A stretch of 64,000 bases of DNA from Paenibacillus sp. FSL K6-0276. GTDB taxonomy: Bacteria > Bacillota > Bacilli > Paenibacillales > Paenibacillaceae. This document shows, in pieces, positions 53,569 to 62,570 of this stretch; the first letter of the stretch is position 1; the number at the start of each line of letters is the position of its first letter. Both the position numbers and the translations under genes were made by a program. The stretch covers positions 3,968,001 to 4,032,000 of the forward strand of contig NZ_CP150276.1 of the NCBI RefSeq assembly GCF_037977235.1. Direction: 5' to 3'. The notes beneath the pieces are model-generated. The model made no database searches, was not told where the DNA came from, and worked only from the letters and a program-made list of their open reading frames with translations.

Positions 53569-54834
53569 ATGCCAGATCCTGCTTTAGTAAAATATGCATC
53601 CACCGCCGTTCAATCCAATCCAACCCTTTGGAGAAACCGGAGATTTATGCTGCTACTCAGCTCCTATTCCATTTCTTTGTTTGGAAATACATTTCACAAT
53701 ATTGCTTTAAGTTTATGGGTACTTCAGACGACCGGAAGCGCTAAAATGATTGCCATTATCACAATAATCAATTTACTGCTCAGTTCTTTGCTCGGATCGA
53801 TAGGAGGTACACTTGCAGACAGGATCAATCGCAGAACAATCATGTTGATCACAGATTTGATAAGCTTCGGTCTAGTAGTTACGCTTGCTTTGGCCATTTC
53901 CTTGGCTTCGACATCATTCATTATCGTGGCCATACTGACGGGACTTACGACAGTCTCAGCCTTATTCCAGTCCCCTGCTTATCAAGCTTCTATTACCACT
54001 GTTGTTGGCAAAGAACATGTGCAAAAAGCGGTCGGGATTCTGAACTTGTCGGAGAACATCTGTCGGACTATTGGGTTTTCGGCTGGAGGTATTTTTGTAG
54101 CGAGTTTTGGAGCGGCTGATGCCATCTTATTTGATGGGTCTACATTTTTTGTTTCCTTTCTACTGGTTCTTGCCGTTCGCTCCCTTCCGCTGCCAAACCG
54201 AGTAAATACCGCACCTAAGGAAGAAAGAAAATTTACGCAGGATCTTGCTGATGGAGTTCGTTATATTTGGAGATACCCCTTCGCCCGAGCGATTATCATT
54301 ATGCTCCCCACGCTCACTTTGTTCTTTATGCCTTCACTGATGCTAACGCAAGTTATGGCCGTCAAAGTATGGAATTCTAGTCCCTTTCAGTTTGGACTCA
54401 TGGAAGCCTGTATTCCACTTGGTTATATGATTGGTTCCAGCATGATATTGTTTCTCGGCTCCAAATTAAAGAACCGCGGCTTCCTTATCATGACTGGACT
54501 GCTATGTCTGGGTCCCATGTACCTCCTGTTATCGTTCGTCACTACTGCTGCGTTAGCCATTCCCATCATTCTTCTAATTGGCTTTATGTTCTCATTCTGT
54601 ACATTGCTGATTAATACCATCCTTAGACTGGAAGTTTCGGAGGATATACAGGGTAGAGTCTTTGGTGTACTAGGCTCCATTATGAGTGTAGCCCCCTCAC
54701 TTGGTCTTACAGCCGTCTCATTCCTATCCGATCACTTCAGTCCAGCCCCTGTCATGGGTTCCATCGGAGTCCTTCTACTACTGTTTGCTTTATCAACCTT
54801 GACCAAGTTAAAGGTGATTCGTAACTACAAGTAA
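53569..54834 (+). CDS. MFS transporter (MFS_3 / macrolide-efflux-like)
   Basis: 421 aa with 12 helices. It starts NRRFMLLLSSYSISLFGNTFHNIALSLWV, the typical first helix of MefA/enterobactin-exporter-like MFS_3 proteins, with motif A GTLADRINRRTIM. A drug or siderophore efflux role is inferred. RBS GAGAGGAGAG. It is coupled with the upstream LacI-type regulator. Confidence 0.85.
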   Translation: MPDPALVKYASTAVQSNPTLWRNRRFMLLLSSYSISLFGNTFHNIALSLWVLQTTGSAKMIAIITIINLLLSSLLGSIGGTLADRINRRTIMLITDLISFGLVVTLALAISLASTSFIIVAILTGLTTVSALFQSPAYQASITTVVGKEHVQKAVGILNLSENICRTIGFSAGGIFVASFGAADAILFDGSTFFVSFLLVLAVRSLPLPNRVNTAPKEERKFTQDLADGVRYIWRYPFARAIIIMLPTLTLFFMPSLMLTQVMAVKVWNSSPFQFGLMEACIPLGYMIGSSMILFLGSKLKNRGFLIMTGLLCLGPMYLLLSFVTTAALAIPIILLIGFMFSFCTLLINTILRLEVSEDIQGRVFGVLGSIMSVAPSLGLTAVSFLSDHFSPAPVMGSIGVLLLLFALSTLTKLKVIRNYK

Positions 54835-54850
54835 TTTTAGAACTTGGCCT

Positions 54851-55021
54851 TTATCGCCCGCTGTTCTTAATAACACGTCTATGATGAAGCTTTATTAGTA
54901 AGAGAGCAAACACTACTATCATTATAAAGAATCCCAACACACCAGTTAGAAACGGAAATAAGAGTGGGAAGATAACGCTGGGATAACCTTTTGTTATATC
55001 CGAGTAGTAACCCATACCCAT
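54851..55021 (-). CDS. Possible 56-aa single-helix membrane protein
   Basis: The open frame MGMGYYSDITKGYPSVIFPL continues with a long hydrophobic segment (TGVLGFFIMIVVFALLLI) and a basic tail (HHRRVIKNSGR). No good ribosome binding site precedes it and the frame stays open some way upstream. It is either a small membrane protein or the tail of a decayed one. It fills part of the 326-bp gap between genes; the rest (55,022-55,160) shows nothing else. Confidence 0.35.
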   Translation of the reverse strand: MGMGYYSDITKGYPSVIFPLLFPFLTGVLGFFIMIVVFALLLIKLHHRRVIKNSGR

Positions 55022-55160
55022 AAGTGATGTACCAGAGACCCGATAAGCTTGACACCTAGATGATTATCACTTCTTTGAGCATAACTCAGCACCTTTTCTT
55101 CTATGCTTTCATCATGTGACCGTGATTATTTTCCATTTTCTCTTTTCCATCGGCTGACTA

Positions 55161-55466
55161 TCATCTGTCAGTCTTTGGACTATACTTATTTCTCACAATA
55201 TCTCCAGGTGGGACATTTTCATCTGCATCCCATAGGGTCAATTCTGCTTTCCTGCCTGTATTTTCTTCTTGAATTTTAATATTCTTATCAACAACCGTTA
55301 GTTCTTGAACGTTTAAAGTGTTATAACCCTTTTCAGCATGGGTTATCTCATAACGCTGATTAATTTGATCTGAAATAATATACTCACGGATATAGTTGAA
55401 TAATGGGCTAATAGAAATCGCTAACAAGAAAATTGAAATCGTCGATAAATAAATTAATTTTTTCAT
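55161..55466 (-). CDS. Small membrane-anchored or secreted protein
   Basis: 101 aa with an N-terminal hydrophobic helix (LIYLSTISIFLLAISISPLF) acting as signal or anchor, then a polar domain (NTLNVQELTVVDKNIKIQEEN ... LTLWDADENVPPGDIV). The ATG overlaps the upstream gene's stop (ATGA arrangement), so it is co-translated with the GNAT-like gene. Family not recognised. Confidence 0.55.
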   Translation of the reverse strand: MKKLIYLSTISIFLLAISISPLFNYIREYIISDQINQRYEITHAEKGYNTLNVQELTVVDKNIKIQEENTGRKAELTLWDADENVPPGDIVRNKYSPKTDR

Positions 55467-55756
55467 AAATAATCCTTGTGAGCAATCGTCAACTTGAAAT
55501 CTTGTCTTGAGCCACCTTCAGTGCCATCCGGCAAACCATCCTGCAAAGGAACAAAACCAAACTTCTGATAAAATCTTCTAGCAGGTTGACCCTCTGGATG
55601 ATCCTCACCAAATGTAGTAACGAATATCTCTGCTGGGGTTTCGATACTTTGGAGAATATGGTTAAAAAGGGCTGTCGCGACTCCTTTATTTCTTTCTTGC
55701 TTTGAAACTGATAGCCACCCTCTTATATCCTCCATAGTAGCGTTTACTACATTCAT
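55463..55756 (-). CDS. GNAT-like acetyltransferase, shortened N-terminus
   Basis: About 97 aa from ATG 55756, behind AAAGGAGGG. It retains the acetyl-CoA loop (VSKQERNKGVATALFNHIL) and the GNAT end (FVTTFGEDHPEGQPARRFYQKFGFVPL). The first ~55 residues of a normal GNAT domain (beta1-beta3) are absent, although the ribosome binding site is excellent. It is either an internally deleted gene or an unusually small member. A short similar sequence at 57600-57626 may be a second remnant. Confidence 0.55.
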   Translation of the reverse strand: MNVVNATMEDIRGWLSVSKQERNKGVATALFNHILQSIETPAEIFVTTFGEDHPEGQPARRFYQKFGFVPLQDGLPDGTEGGSRQDFKLTIAHKDYL

Positions 55757-55793
55757 GATTAAGCCCTCCTTTAGCGAATTGGATAAGATCATC

Positions 55794-56819
55794 TTAAAGA
55801 TCACTTAACCATAGTAAACATTTAGGAATAAAATCAGCATAGTCATTTATAGCAGTTATTGTTCTTATTACTTCACGAGTTCCAAGTTCTCGCTCCGTAT
55901 CATCCGTACTCTCTAGTCCAAGTGACCGTCTGATATTATAAGCTAACCATTCTAGCTTCCCACGAAAACCATAGTTGAGCACATCGGACCAGTTAGCATA
56001 AATCTCGCCACCATGATCGCGGTATGCATTAATAAGCGTACAGAAAGCATCTTTGCTTTCACTTGCCGATTCAGAACTTGACCAATACAGGGCTACGTCA
56101 ATCAGCTCTTGGGTTGGATGGATAGGTCCTGCTGCTTCCCAGTCAATAATAATGGGTATGTGATGCTCATCCCATAATACATTTTTTTGATCTAAGTCCC
56201 TATGGCTGATCACCATATGATTCAATAATTGTTCCGCTGAAGAATCTACAAGTTGTTCCCAATGATTTATTTGGTTCAGGTTATCGAATAGCAAACTAGA
56301 CCATCCCAAACCATCCTGCTTTGCTTTTAGAGCATACTCATTCCAACAAACAGTGGATGCATTTACTGCCTCAAGATTTTCAATAGGATGATCAAGAAGT
56401 GTAGAGAAATCGATCTTATGAATTTTCGCAAGGATTTCCCCAATCTTTTTGCAACACTCTATATCAATTTCATCGGATGGCAAAGACTTACCTTCGACCC
56501 ATGGAAACAATAAATAGAATTGACCCTCAACTTCATGCATAAATCGATCATTGGATACGATGGCCGGTACTGCATTTATTCCATTTTGATAAGCCATATT
56601 CGCAACTTTTTCAGAAAGAGTATAGTTGTACAAGGCTGTATCCCGTTGCATGATTTGAGGATTTAGAGTTTTCACTGCATATAACGCTTTGTCCGTTTGT
56701 AGACGATACATTCTGTGTAGAAGACCGCCTGTTACCTGTTCAGGTTCATTTTTCAAATGACCTAACTCGTATTTTGCACATAGCGTTTCAAAATATAAGT
56801 TATAATTCAGATTTTCCAT
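55794..56819 (-). CDS. APH-family phosphotransferase
   Basis: 341 aa. The kinase-like fold has ISHRDLDQKNVLWDEHH (catalytic HxDxxxxN) and IIIDWEAAGP (the DxD/DFG-equivalent metal site), with an N-lobe YAVKTLN. This is the aminoglycoside/homoserine-kinase/CotS-like group. Possible substrates are an antibiotic, an amino alcohol or a sugar; it cannot be decided. RBS AAAGGG. It is followed by the GNAT-like and small secreted genes on the same strand. Confidence 0.82.
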   Translation of the reverse strand: MENLNYNLYFETLCAKYELGHLKNEPEQVTGGLLHRMYRLQTDKALYAVKTLNPQIMQRDTALYNYTLSEKVANMAYQNGINAVPAIVSNDRFMHEVEGQFYLLFPWVEGKSLPSDEIDIECCKKIGEILAKIHKIDFSTLLDHPIENLEAVNASTVCWNEYALKAKQDGLGWSSLLFDNLNQINHWEQLVDSSAEQLLNHMVISHRDLDQKNVLWDEHHIPIIIDWEAAGPIHPTQELIDVALYWSSSESASESKDAFCTLINAYRDHGGEIYANWSDVLNYGFRGKLEWLAYNIRRSLGLESTDDTERELGTREVIRTITAINDYADFIPKCLLWLSDL

Positions 56820-56892
56820 GTTATGTATCCCTTTCCGGATGGAGTAAAAACATATAGAGTATATCTCTATAGAGCTGAGTCGTAAACTAAAG

Positions 56893-56939
56893 AAGCAATT
56901 GCTTTTATCCGGATGTTCCAGGTAAGCAATTGCTTTTTT
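56893..56939. terminator. Hairpin from repeated AAGCAATTGCTT
   Basis: Two copies of the palindrome AAGCAATTGCTT, 19 bp apart (56893-56904, 56924-56935), can pair with each other and are followed by TTTT on the plus strand and CTTTAG on the minus strand. It lies between the APH gene and the DUF305 remnant. Confidence 0.55.
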
Positions 56940-56951
56940 GATACGGGTATA

Positions 56952-57408
56952 TTAGCAATTATCGAGGTTGTTTAGCAGGCGTTTCATCTGTTCTATGCCT
57001 TCGCATTGAGTGGTAATGATTGCATACAGAATAGGTTTTAGCGCTGGGCAGATATTGAACTGAAGGACGTTATTTGACATTCGCACAGCGCCCTCGTGAT
57101 GGGGAATCATCTCTCGCACAAAATTAGCATTCACTCCATTAGTTACAGTTGCGGACCATACTTTTGGTTTGTGCTGAAATGATATTTGTAGCGATACTCT
57201 GCAGTTCAAGATTCGTCGTGTACTTAAGTATATTCCTAGACATTTCAATGGCTGCGCGATGATGAGGAATCATCTGCTGAATAAAGGTATCTGAGATGCT
57301 ACACGAGAGAGGTACACTTGTCATCCTTCTAATCATGGTTTTTAGAATAGTATAGTAAGCATTCAGGTAAGCTTGTGTCACGTTGCTTAGTTTATAGTTT
57401 CTATCCAT
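56952..57408 (-). pseudogene. DUF305 double-domain protein, frameshifted
   Basis: AAGGAGCG precedes ATG 57408. The first half carries one DUF305 motif (FIQQMIPHHRAAIEMSRNIL). The second motif (FVREMIPHHEGAVRMSNNVL), ending MKRLLNNLDNC, is in another frame. The change occurs near SAQTKSM, around 57,150, and the spacer between the two domains is far shorter than in intact homologues, so a deletion caused the shift. DUF305 proteins bind metals through the PHH motif, often in spore or copper contexts. Confidence 0.75.
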
Positions 57409-57739
57409 AAGATTAAACGCTCCTTTCTGGATAGTGTATGCGAAGGCGAAGTATTATGGGTATGCTCCTAGATCATTCAGACTCCAATTTCCTTGACATG
57501 AATAAAAGCCTGAATCCTGAGGATGCCCAAAGGAATAGAGTTACCTCAATTTATCTATTAAAGCAACCTGCTCTTTTTGCAACTTTCCAGGAGACCTTTG
57601 GATAATCCTCACTAATGTAGTAACGGATAACCTATCAAGCATACTTTGTATTCAATTTTGATCTTAACGCCCTCACTCCTTCTTGTACTTCACATAATCT
57701 GTAGAAGAATTAACCTGTTAGAAGGAGGTTATCAGGGCC
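57409..57739. other. Intergenic region with a possible GNAT scrap
   Basis: No gene is seen. GGATAATCCTCACTAATGTAG (57600-57620) plus TAACGG is nearly the same as 55596-55622 inside the GNAT-like gene, with a 2-base gap and two changes, suggesting a leftover paralogue fragment. The last bases contain the ribosome binding site of the DUF1796 gene. Confidence 0.4.
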
Positions 57740-58357
57740 ATGAAATCGTTAGGGCAATATCACGACATCATCAGTATTGGCTCTTCCTGCCAAACCTCCT
57801 ATCAGCTCCGGCGCATGAAGCTTCGTAAGGAGGCCGGTCCTTTCGACTGGTTCATCTCCGAATCCGTTCCCGGACTTGTAAAGTTATTTAATAATAAGTT
57901 TCAGTATTACATGGACTTCGACCAAGTTCAATTGATCGGCAAGGCGCATCAGCATTACATTGTAAGAGATACCCACTACAACATCGACTCCTATCATGAT
58001 TTCTCGTTTATCCAGCCTGAAAGCCTATGGAATCAGGAATATGCTGCGTTTAAACAAAAAATAGAACGTAGAGCTCAGCGGTTTTTAGACACACTCGCCC
58101 AAAGTCCATCTATTGTGCTGGTGCGGACTCAATTAACGAAGGAAGCGGCGCTTCAACTGCTCCAAGCCGTCAAACCTTGGATTGGGACATCCGACTATGT
58201 CTTGCTTGCCGTCAACAATCATGAAGATTGGTCAAGAACGGATGTAGTCAGTGAGGAATGGGGGCTGGAGCACCTCAAGGCGGTTAGAATTCCAAGAGGC
58301 GAGGATTGGCGGGGAGCGGATGGCGCGTGGGAGCAATTGTTTGACAGACCCTGGTAA
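57740..58357 (+). CDS. DUF1796 putative cysteine peptidase
   Basis: 205 aa. It opens YHDIISIGSSCQTSYQLRR, where the Cys of GSSC is the proposed nucleophile, followed by AGPFDWFIS. His and Asp candidates occur in DTHYNIDSYHDFSF. DUF1796 proteins are predicted papain-like and are frequent in Paenibacillus, often beside glycosyltransferases. GGAGG precedes ATG 57740. It opens the surface-glycan cluster on the plus strand. The activity is unproven. Confidence 0.8.
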   Translation: MKSLGQYHDIISIGSSCQTSYQLRRMKLRKEAGPFDWFISESVPGLVKLFNNKFQYYMDFDQVQLIGKAHQHYIVRDTHYNIDSYHDFSFIQPESLWNQEYAAFKQKIERRAQRFLDTLAQSPSIVLVRTQLTKEAALQLLQAVKPWIGTSDYVLLAVNNHEDWSRTDVVSEEWGLEHLKAVRIPRGEDWRGADGAWEQLFDRPW

Positions 58358-58473
58358 CAATCAAAGTACATTGACAATGGTTATATATCCATATCAAATT
58401 CTCCATAGTTGCGTATGATAAAGTTACAGACCTAACGGCTCTAGGTCACGAAATGAAATAAGGAGGCGGCCCT

Positions 58474-58872
58474 ATGACTGATATTATCGTTCTAAGAGGC
58501 TCTTATAACAATCTAGTCGGAGGCATACTAGTTACAAGCATTTCAAATAATGGAATCACGACTGAAGAAGATTTATACGGGAAAGATATTGCATCCTGCA
58601 TATCTTATTTGCTTGAAGAGGGGCTTACTCTAGAGTTTCAGTCTGCAGACTCCAATGGGTATACGGTGATGTTTAATCGTACGGAACCGGTTCCCCAAAA
58701 CCCAATCATCACCATACTTCAGAGCCGTATCGACACAGTGGTTACTCTTATAACGGATGCCGGTTCCGTCACCGGAATTCTGATTATGCTCGGAACAGAT
58801 GTTGCCCAACTTCTAGAAGAATCGGGGGACATCATCTTAGTCCCGATTGCTCAAATTAATGGCGTTATTTAA
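58474..58872 (+). CDS. Small protein with DUF2642-like (Sm-like) C-terminal domain
   Basis: 132 aa. Residues ~80-130 (LQSRIDTVVTLITDAGSV followed by TGILIMLGTDVAQLLE and VPIAQINGVI) look like the small beta-barrel of YuzF/DUF2642 proteins, some of which are spore-associated. The first half may be a second, diverged barrel (VLRGSYNNLVGGILVTSISN). RBS AAGGAGGCGG. It is followed 21 bp later by another small barrel protein, so the two are probably partners on a surface structure. Confidence 0.65.
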   Translation: MTDIIVLRGSYNNLVGGILVTSISNNGITTEEDLYGKDIASCISYLLEEGLTLEFQSADSNGYTVMFNRTEPVPQNPIITILQSRIDTVVTLITDAGSVTGILIMLGTDVAQLLEESGDIILVPIAQINGVI

Positions 58873-58893
58873 AGTTAGAAAGGAGCTTACGAT

Positions 58894-59088
58894 ATGACTT
58901 TTGAGCAGTTGTTGGCAACCTATCTCGGCCGTACCGTCGAGGTTTTTTTGAGTAATGAATTTTTCACCGGACAATTGATCTTTGTAGGGAATGGTTTCTT
59001 CACCCTGTCAGAGACACAAGGGTATTATGCGCCGGTGGAAATGAACCTTGTGACTACTCAGGTGAATTATGTCCGTATTCTTATGTAA
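58894..59088 (+). CDS. Small Sm-like barrel protein (DUF2642-like)
   Basis: 64 aa. The sequence LLATYLGRTVEVFLSNEFF followed by TGQLIFVGNGFFTL and YYAPVEMN has the alternating strand pattern and mid-position Gly of the DUF2642/YuzF barrel. RBS GAAAGGAG. It is co-transcribed with the preceding 132-aa gene and ends in a strong terminator. Proposed as a spore or cell-surface component from its neighbours; no direct evidence. Confidence 0.65.
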   Translation: MTFEQLLATYLGRTVEVFLSNEFFTGQLIFVGNGFFTLSETQGYYAPVEMNLVTTQVNYVRILM

Positions 59089-59093
59089 GTTCT

Positions 59094-59122
59094 GATAAGG
59101 GGAGCCACAGGCTCCCCTTATC
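59094..59122. terminator. Bidirectional terminator overlapping a stop codon
   Basis: A perfect 13-bp stem, GATAAGGGGAGCC-ACA-GGCTCCCCTTATC. The stop codon of the convergent glycosyltransferase gene (59118-59120) lies inside the stem. CTTTTC follows on the plus strand. Confidence 0.85.
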
Positions 59123-60407
59123 CTTTTCTATGCCTGGAGTTTTCTAGCCATTTCTTCCAATCCCCATATGAGTAGGTATGGCGCCGTGTAATACTAGAGG
59201 GATGAAGCCTCCTATGATATAGAGCCGTAGGAACATAAGCGATCGGAAAGGTATTCAGCAATCTTACGATCATCTCGAAATCCTCATACAGTCTACCTCC
59301 GGAAGGGTCTTCTGTGTACCAACCTCCGATCCGGAGCAAAGTCTCTTTTCGATAAAATCGGGGGGCTAAAGGCACAGCATGTTCCAAGAGTCGCTGCCCG
59401 TCAATGGTAGACAATGAACGGCGCAGACCTTTAAAACGAAGTTCTCCGCTTCTCAGTTCGACCCATTCATAATAGTCGCTGTACCAGAGAGCCGTTTCCC
59501 CTGCATCCCCCCCAGCAACTGTCATCATTAACTCCAGGCATTCCGGCACAAGCCAATCATCTGCATCAAGCTCCATAATCCAGCGCCCATGCGCCTCTTG
59601 CAGCCCGCGGTTAAGGCTGTGCGCCTTCCCCTGATTGGTCTCATTGCGAATATAGTGGATCCGTGAATCGGGCATGAATACCGTGAGCAAGGCGGCAGTA
59701 GCATCCGATGAGGCGTCATCCACAATGATCAGTTCCCAAGCCGAATATGTCTGAGCAAGCACGCTCCTGACGGCCCATGGAATATAGTTCTCCTCGTTGT
59801 ATGCACATAGTAGAATACTAATGTCTGGTCCTCCCAGGGAAAGTGCCGGTGCAGATGTAGCTGAGGTAAGAATGGGGACGATAAATTTGCGTTCAACGTC
59901 CGGCTTACCAAGTCTAGCCATAATTCTCTTCGGAAGCATAAAGCCCGTCGCGGCTACCGTCGTCCCGGACCATCCAACGTCTGTGGCTTGAGCTTGCTTA
60001 TCAGTAACAAGCAGTTTCGGAAATGGAAGAAAGGCACGATTAGCAAATCCCTTGGTTAACCCCTCCCTGATACACCCCCTTTTCCAGAGCACCGGTGTGG
60101 AATGATGATCGACCTCGAAGACGGAAGGTCCTGCTTCAGATACGGAGAAGATGATCCATCCCAAGGTTTCCAGTTGCAGGCTTTGTAAAGCCCGTTCTAC
60201 TTCACTACGAAAAGCCGGGAGGAGTTTTGTACCGGCACGCACAGTCAGCAAATAAGGATATGGTAAGTTATCTATCCAAGCTTGGATACCCTCTCTGCAC
60301 TTTTCATCGGCGGTATACACATTGGCTGCTGGGAATATAGAGTACACGCTGGAAGCAGTCAGATCTGCTTCCCATTTCCGTTCATCTGAGAAAATAAGCA
60401 CATTCAT
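59118..60407 (-). CDS. Family 2 glycosyltransferase with an extra N-terminal domain
   Basis: About 429 aa. Residues ~190-420 form a GT-A domain: ISILLCAYNEENYIPWAVRSV, LIIVDDASSDATAALL, GKAHSLNRGLQEAHGRWIMELDADDW (DxD metal site). The first ~180 residues (LIFSDERKWEADLTASSVY ...) form a separate domain I do not recognise, perhaps a second diverged GT-A. ATG 60407 follows GGGGAGA. It adds sugars to a surface glycan; donor and acceptor are unknown. It is convergent with the small barrel genes. Confidence 0.8.
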   Translation of the reverse strand: MNVLIFSDERKWEADLTASSVYSIFPAANVYTADEKCREGIQAWIDNLPYPYLLTVRAGTKLLPAFRSEVERALQSLQLETLGWIIFSVSEAGPSVFEVDHHSTPVLWKRGCIREGLTKGFANRAFLPFPKLLVTDKQAQATDVGWSGTTVAATGFMLPKRIMARLGKPDVERKFIVPILTSATSAPALSLGGPDISILLCAYNEENYIPWAVRSVLAQTYSAWELIIVDDASSDATAALLTVFMPDSRIHYIRNETNQGKAHSLNRGLQEAHGRWIMELDADDWLVPECLELMMTVAGGDAGETALWYSDYYEWVELRSGELRFKGLRRSLSTIDGQRLLEHAVPLAPRFYRKETLLRIGGWYTEDPSGGRLYEDFEMIVRLLNTFPIAYVPTALYHRRLHPSSITRRHTYSYGDWKKWLENSRHRKG

Positions 60408-60553
60408 AGTTCTCCCCCCCAATGCTACTTACATGGGCTTCTAAAAATAGTTCTACATCCTATGAGTATTCTTTTGGCTTGGTGCAGAATGCAGTATTCC
60501 ATCATAAGATAGGAAGTGCATTCTATATTAATTGAAAGAAAGGATGTGTTTTG

Positions 60554-61555
60554 ATGGCCATTTTTATATATCCTCCCACGATTGACTGGTCGTGGATGAA
60601 ACAACGTCCGCAACAACTGATGAAATACCTGGCTCGTGCCGGGCATACGGTTTATTACTGTAATAAAACGCAGGAAGAAGCCCCCCCTGAGGAAATTTCA
60701 CCCGGTCTTTATCTCGTAAAGCATCATGAGCGATGGCTGAAAGCTGAGTGGCCGGACATCCAAAAAAGAAAGTCGGCACCAGTAATAGTCTGGTGCACGC
60801 TTCCCCAGTTGTCCTTATCATTACAAGCTTATCAATCAGATAAAATTATTTATGACTGTGTGGATGAATTTCCGCAGTGGGCCCCGTACGAAAGGAACAT
60901 GGCCGCTACCGCTGATGCTATCATATGTACCTCGGAACGATTGTTCCGTCGGATAACCAGGCAATACCCAGATAAGAAGCTCGCTTTGATCCGCAATGCG
61001 TATGATACTGACATGAGGCTTCACCTTCCAGGTGAGCCGGATGATCAGCAAATGCCTGAAGATTTTCCAACCGTTCCTACATTAGGATATATCGGAGCAT
61101 GGGCTCCCTGGATTGATTCGAAGCTCGTGACACGACTGGCAAGAGAACAAAGTGAAGCTAGAGTCATCATCATTGGACCGGAATTTGGTCGTAAATTTCT
61201 TCCTTCCCGAGCTGGTCTACATTTTCCTGGCATGAAACCGCACCATCAGTTGCCAAGCTACCTGCGCCTGTTGGATGTATGTCTTATCCCTTTCCTTCTT
61301 AACACGGTAACCCTTGCCACTAACCCCATTAAGGCGTATGAGTACTTGGCAGCCGGCAAACCGGTGATAAGTACCGGCTTGCCGGAATGCCAACTCATGC
61401 AGCCCTTTGTAGATGTTGCGTCAAGCCCGGAAAATTTTCTGAAGCTTGTAGCCTCGCGTCTCAGAGATCCGGGAGACTGTGAAGCACGGCGTAAATTTGC
61501 TTTACAGAACACCTGGACACACAGAGTAAAGGAAATTGAAGCTTTCGTGTTCTAG
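60554..61555 (+). CDS. Glycosyltransferase (GT4/GT-B type)
   Basis: 333 aa, GT-B fold. N-terminal half: FIYPPTIDWSWMKQRPQQLM and YYCNKTQEE. C-terminal half: LGYIGAWAPWIDSKLV, the donor-binding IPFLLNTVTLATNPIKAYEYLAAGKPVIST with the E of the EX7E-type motif. It is homologous to the gene at 62571-64000 over its whole length. Its stop codon is followed immediately, with no spacer, by the stop of the convergent pyruvyl transferase gene. Confidence 0.83.
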   Translation: MAIFIYPPTIDWSWMKQRPQQLMKYLARAGHTVYYCNKTQEEAPPEEISPGLYLVKHHERWLKAEWPDIQKRKSAPVIVWCTLPQLSLSLQAYQSDKIIYDCVDEFPQWAPYERNMAATADAIICTSERLFRRITRQYPDKKLALIRNAYDTDMRLHLPGEPDDQQMPEDFPTVPTLGYIGAWAPWIDSKLVTRLAREQSEARVIIIGPEFGRKFLPSRAGLHFPGMKPHHQLPSYLRLLDVCLIPFLLNTVTLATNPIKAYEYLAAGKPVISTGLPECQLMQPFVDVASSPENFLKLVASRLRDPGDCEARRKFALQNTWTHRVKEIEAFVF

Positions 61556-62557
61556 CTAGATTCTGTGAAGTTGTTCCTTCAGCAATCGAAGCTGTTCCGT
61601 TCCTTCCACTTCCTTTTGCCGAATCAGGGGCAGAATTCTGCTTACATCCTTTTTCCCTTCCTTCAGCAGCTTCTGCATTCGATCCGAAATGTCCTGAAAC
61701 GGCGCTTCGTAGTCCATGGTGTATGGTTCAAGATTAAGTGATTGGAATAAGCTCCTAACCTTTCCCATCTTGCTTAGGCACAACACGGGAATCCCTCCAC
61801 GTAACGCCACCAAAGCCGGATGCAGCTTGAATGAGATTAGGTAATCTACCGATTGGATGTATTGATATGTCATGTTTAAATCCGTCATGACATTTGCAAT
61901 AAAGATTTCTGCTAAGGGGTTGTCGGCCAACAATTCCTCCTGGATCCGGGAACAAACGGGTGAATCGTTGTAAGGATTACCCATATGATGTACTACAGGA
62001 ATAAGGACAAGGTGATATTCCTCACGAGACAAATCTGCCAGCAGCTTAAGCATCGTTTTCATTGGAAAATCTTCATATGAAAACACACAAACTCCGATAA
62101 CCTCTCGGTCTGTGGAGAAGCGGAAAGGGTAATGAGGTTCTTTGTAGCTGAATGCTATATCAGGTACAACTTTAACCATAGAGTGGAACTGATACTTTTC
62201 AGCAATCTCCGCAGACCACTTATCCCTCAAGTAGAGTCCTTGGGTTTGCTGTAGACGCTCTCTGTACTGCTGCACTTCTTCTACCGGCCATGTCTCCTCT
62301 GGGTAGAAATCAACGAACCCTACACCATACACCCATGTGGGTAGGTCGGAGAGAGCGGGCGGGAAGTAATAGTTATTGTAATGGTAAGGGGTAACTAAAT
62401 CGCCACCACCAATAATCACTGCATCCACCTGGCTTATATCAACCTGCGGCGTGTAGGGAAATACTTGATCCTCCAGAAATTGTCCTGACAGGGTTTGAAG
62501 AAACAGTTCATCACCGAAATTACCGTACCCGTAATAACCACACACACAAATATTCAA
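61556..62557 (-). CDS. Polysaccharide pyruvyl transferase family protein (CsaB/WcaK-like)
   Basis: 333 aa. It opens CGYYGYGNFGDELFLQ, the GxGNxGDE hallmark, followed by VDAVIIGGGDLVTP and near the C-terminus VDYLISFKLHPALVALRGGIPVLCLSKMGK with the catalytic-site FKLH. Family members attach pyruvate ketals to glycans (CsaB for S-layer anchoring). The TTG start at 62557 follows AAGGAGG with 8-nt spacing. It lies 13 bp after the upstream glycosyltransferase, forming an operon. Confidence 0.82.
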   Translation of the reverse strand: MNICVCGYYGYGNFGDELFLQTLSGQFLEDQVFPYTPQVDISQVDAVIIGGGDLVTPYHYNNYYFPPALSDLPTWVYGVGFVDFYPEETWPVEEVQQYRERLQQTQGLYLRDKWSAEIAEKYQFHSMVKVVPDIAFSYKEPHYPFRFSTDREVIGVCVFSYEDFPMKTMLKLLADLSREEYHLVLIPVVHHMGNPYNDSPVCSRIQEELLADNPLAEIFIANVMTDLNMTYQYIQSVDYLISFKLHPALVALRGGIPVLCLSKMGKVRSLFQSLNLEPYTMDYEAPFQDISDRMQKLLKEGKKDVSRILPLIRQKEVEGTEQLRLLKEQLHRI

Positions 62558-62570
62558 GGGGGTTGCCTCC

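Noticed and set aside
56893..56939. Recombination or att site from the AAGCAATTGCTT repeat pair
   Set aside because: The two palindromes pair to make an ordinary terminator-like hairpin between genes and no element boundary is nearby.
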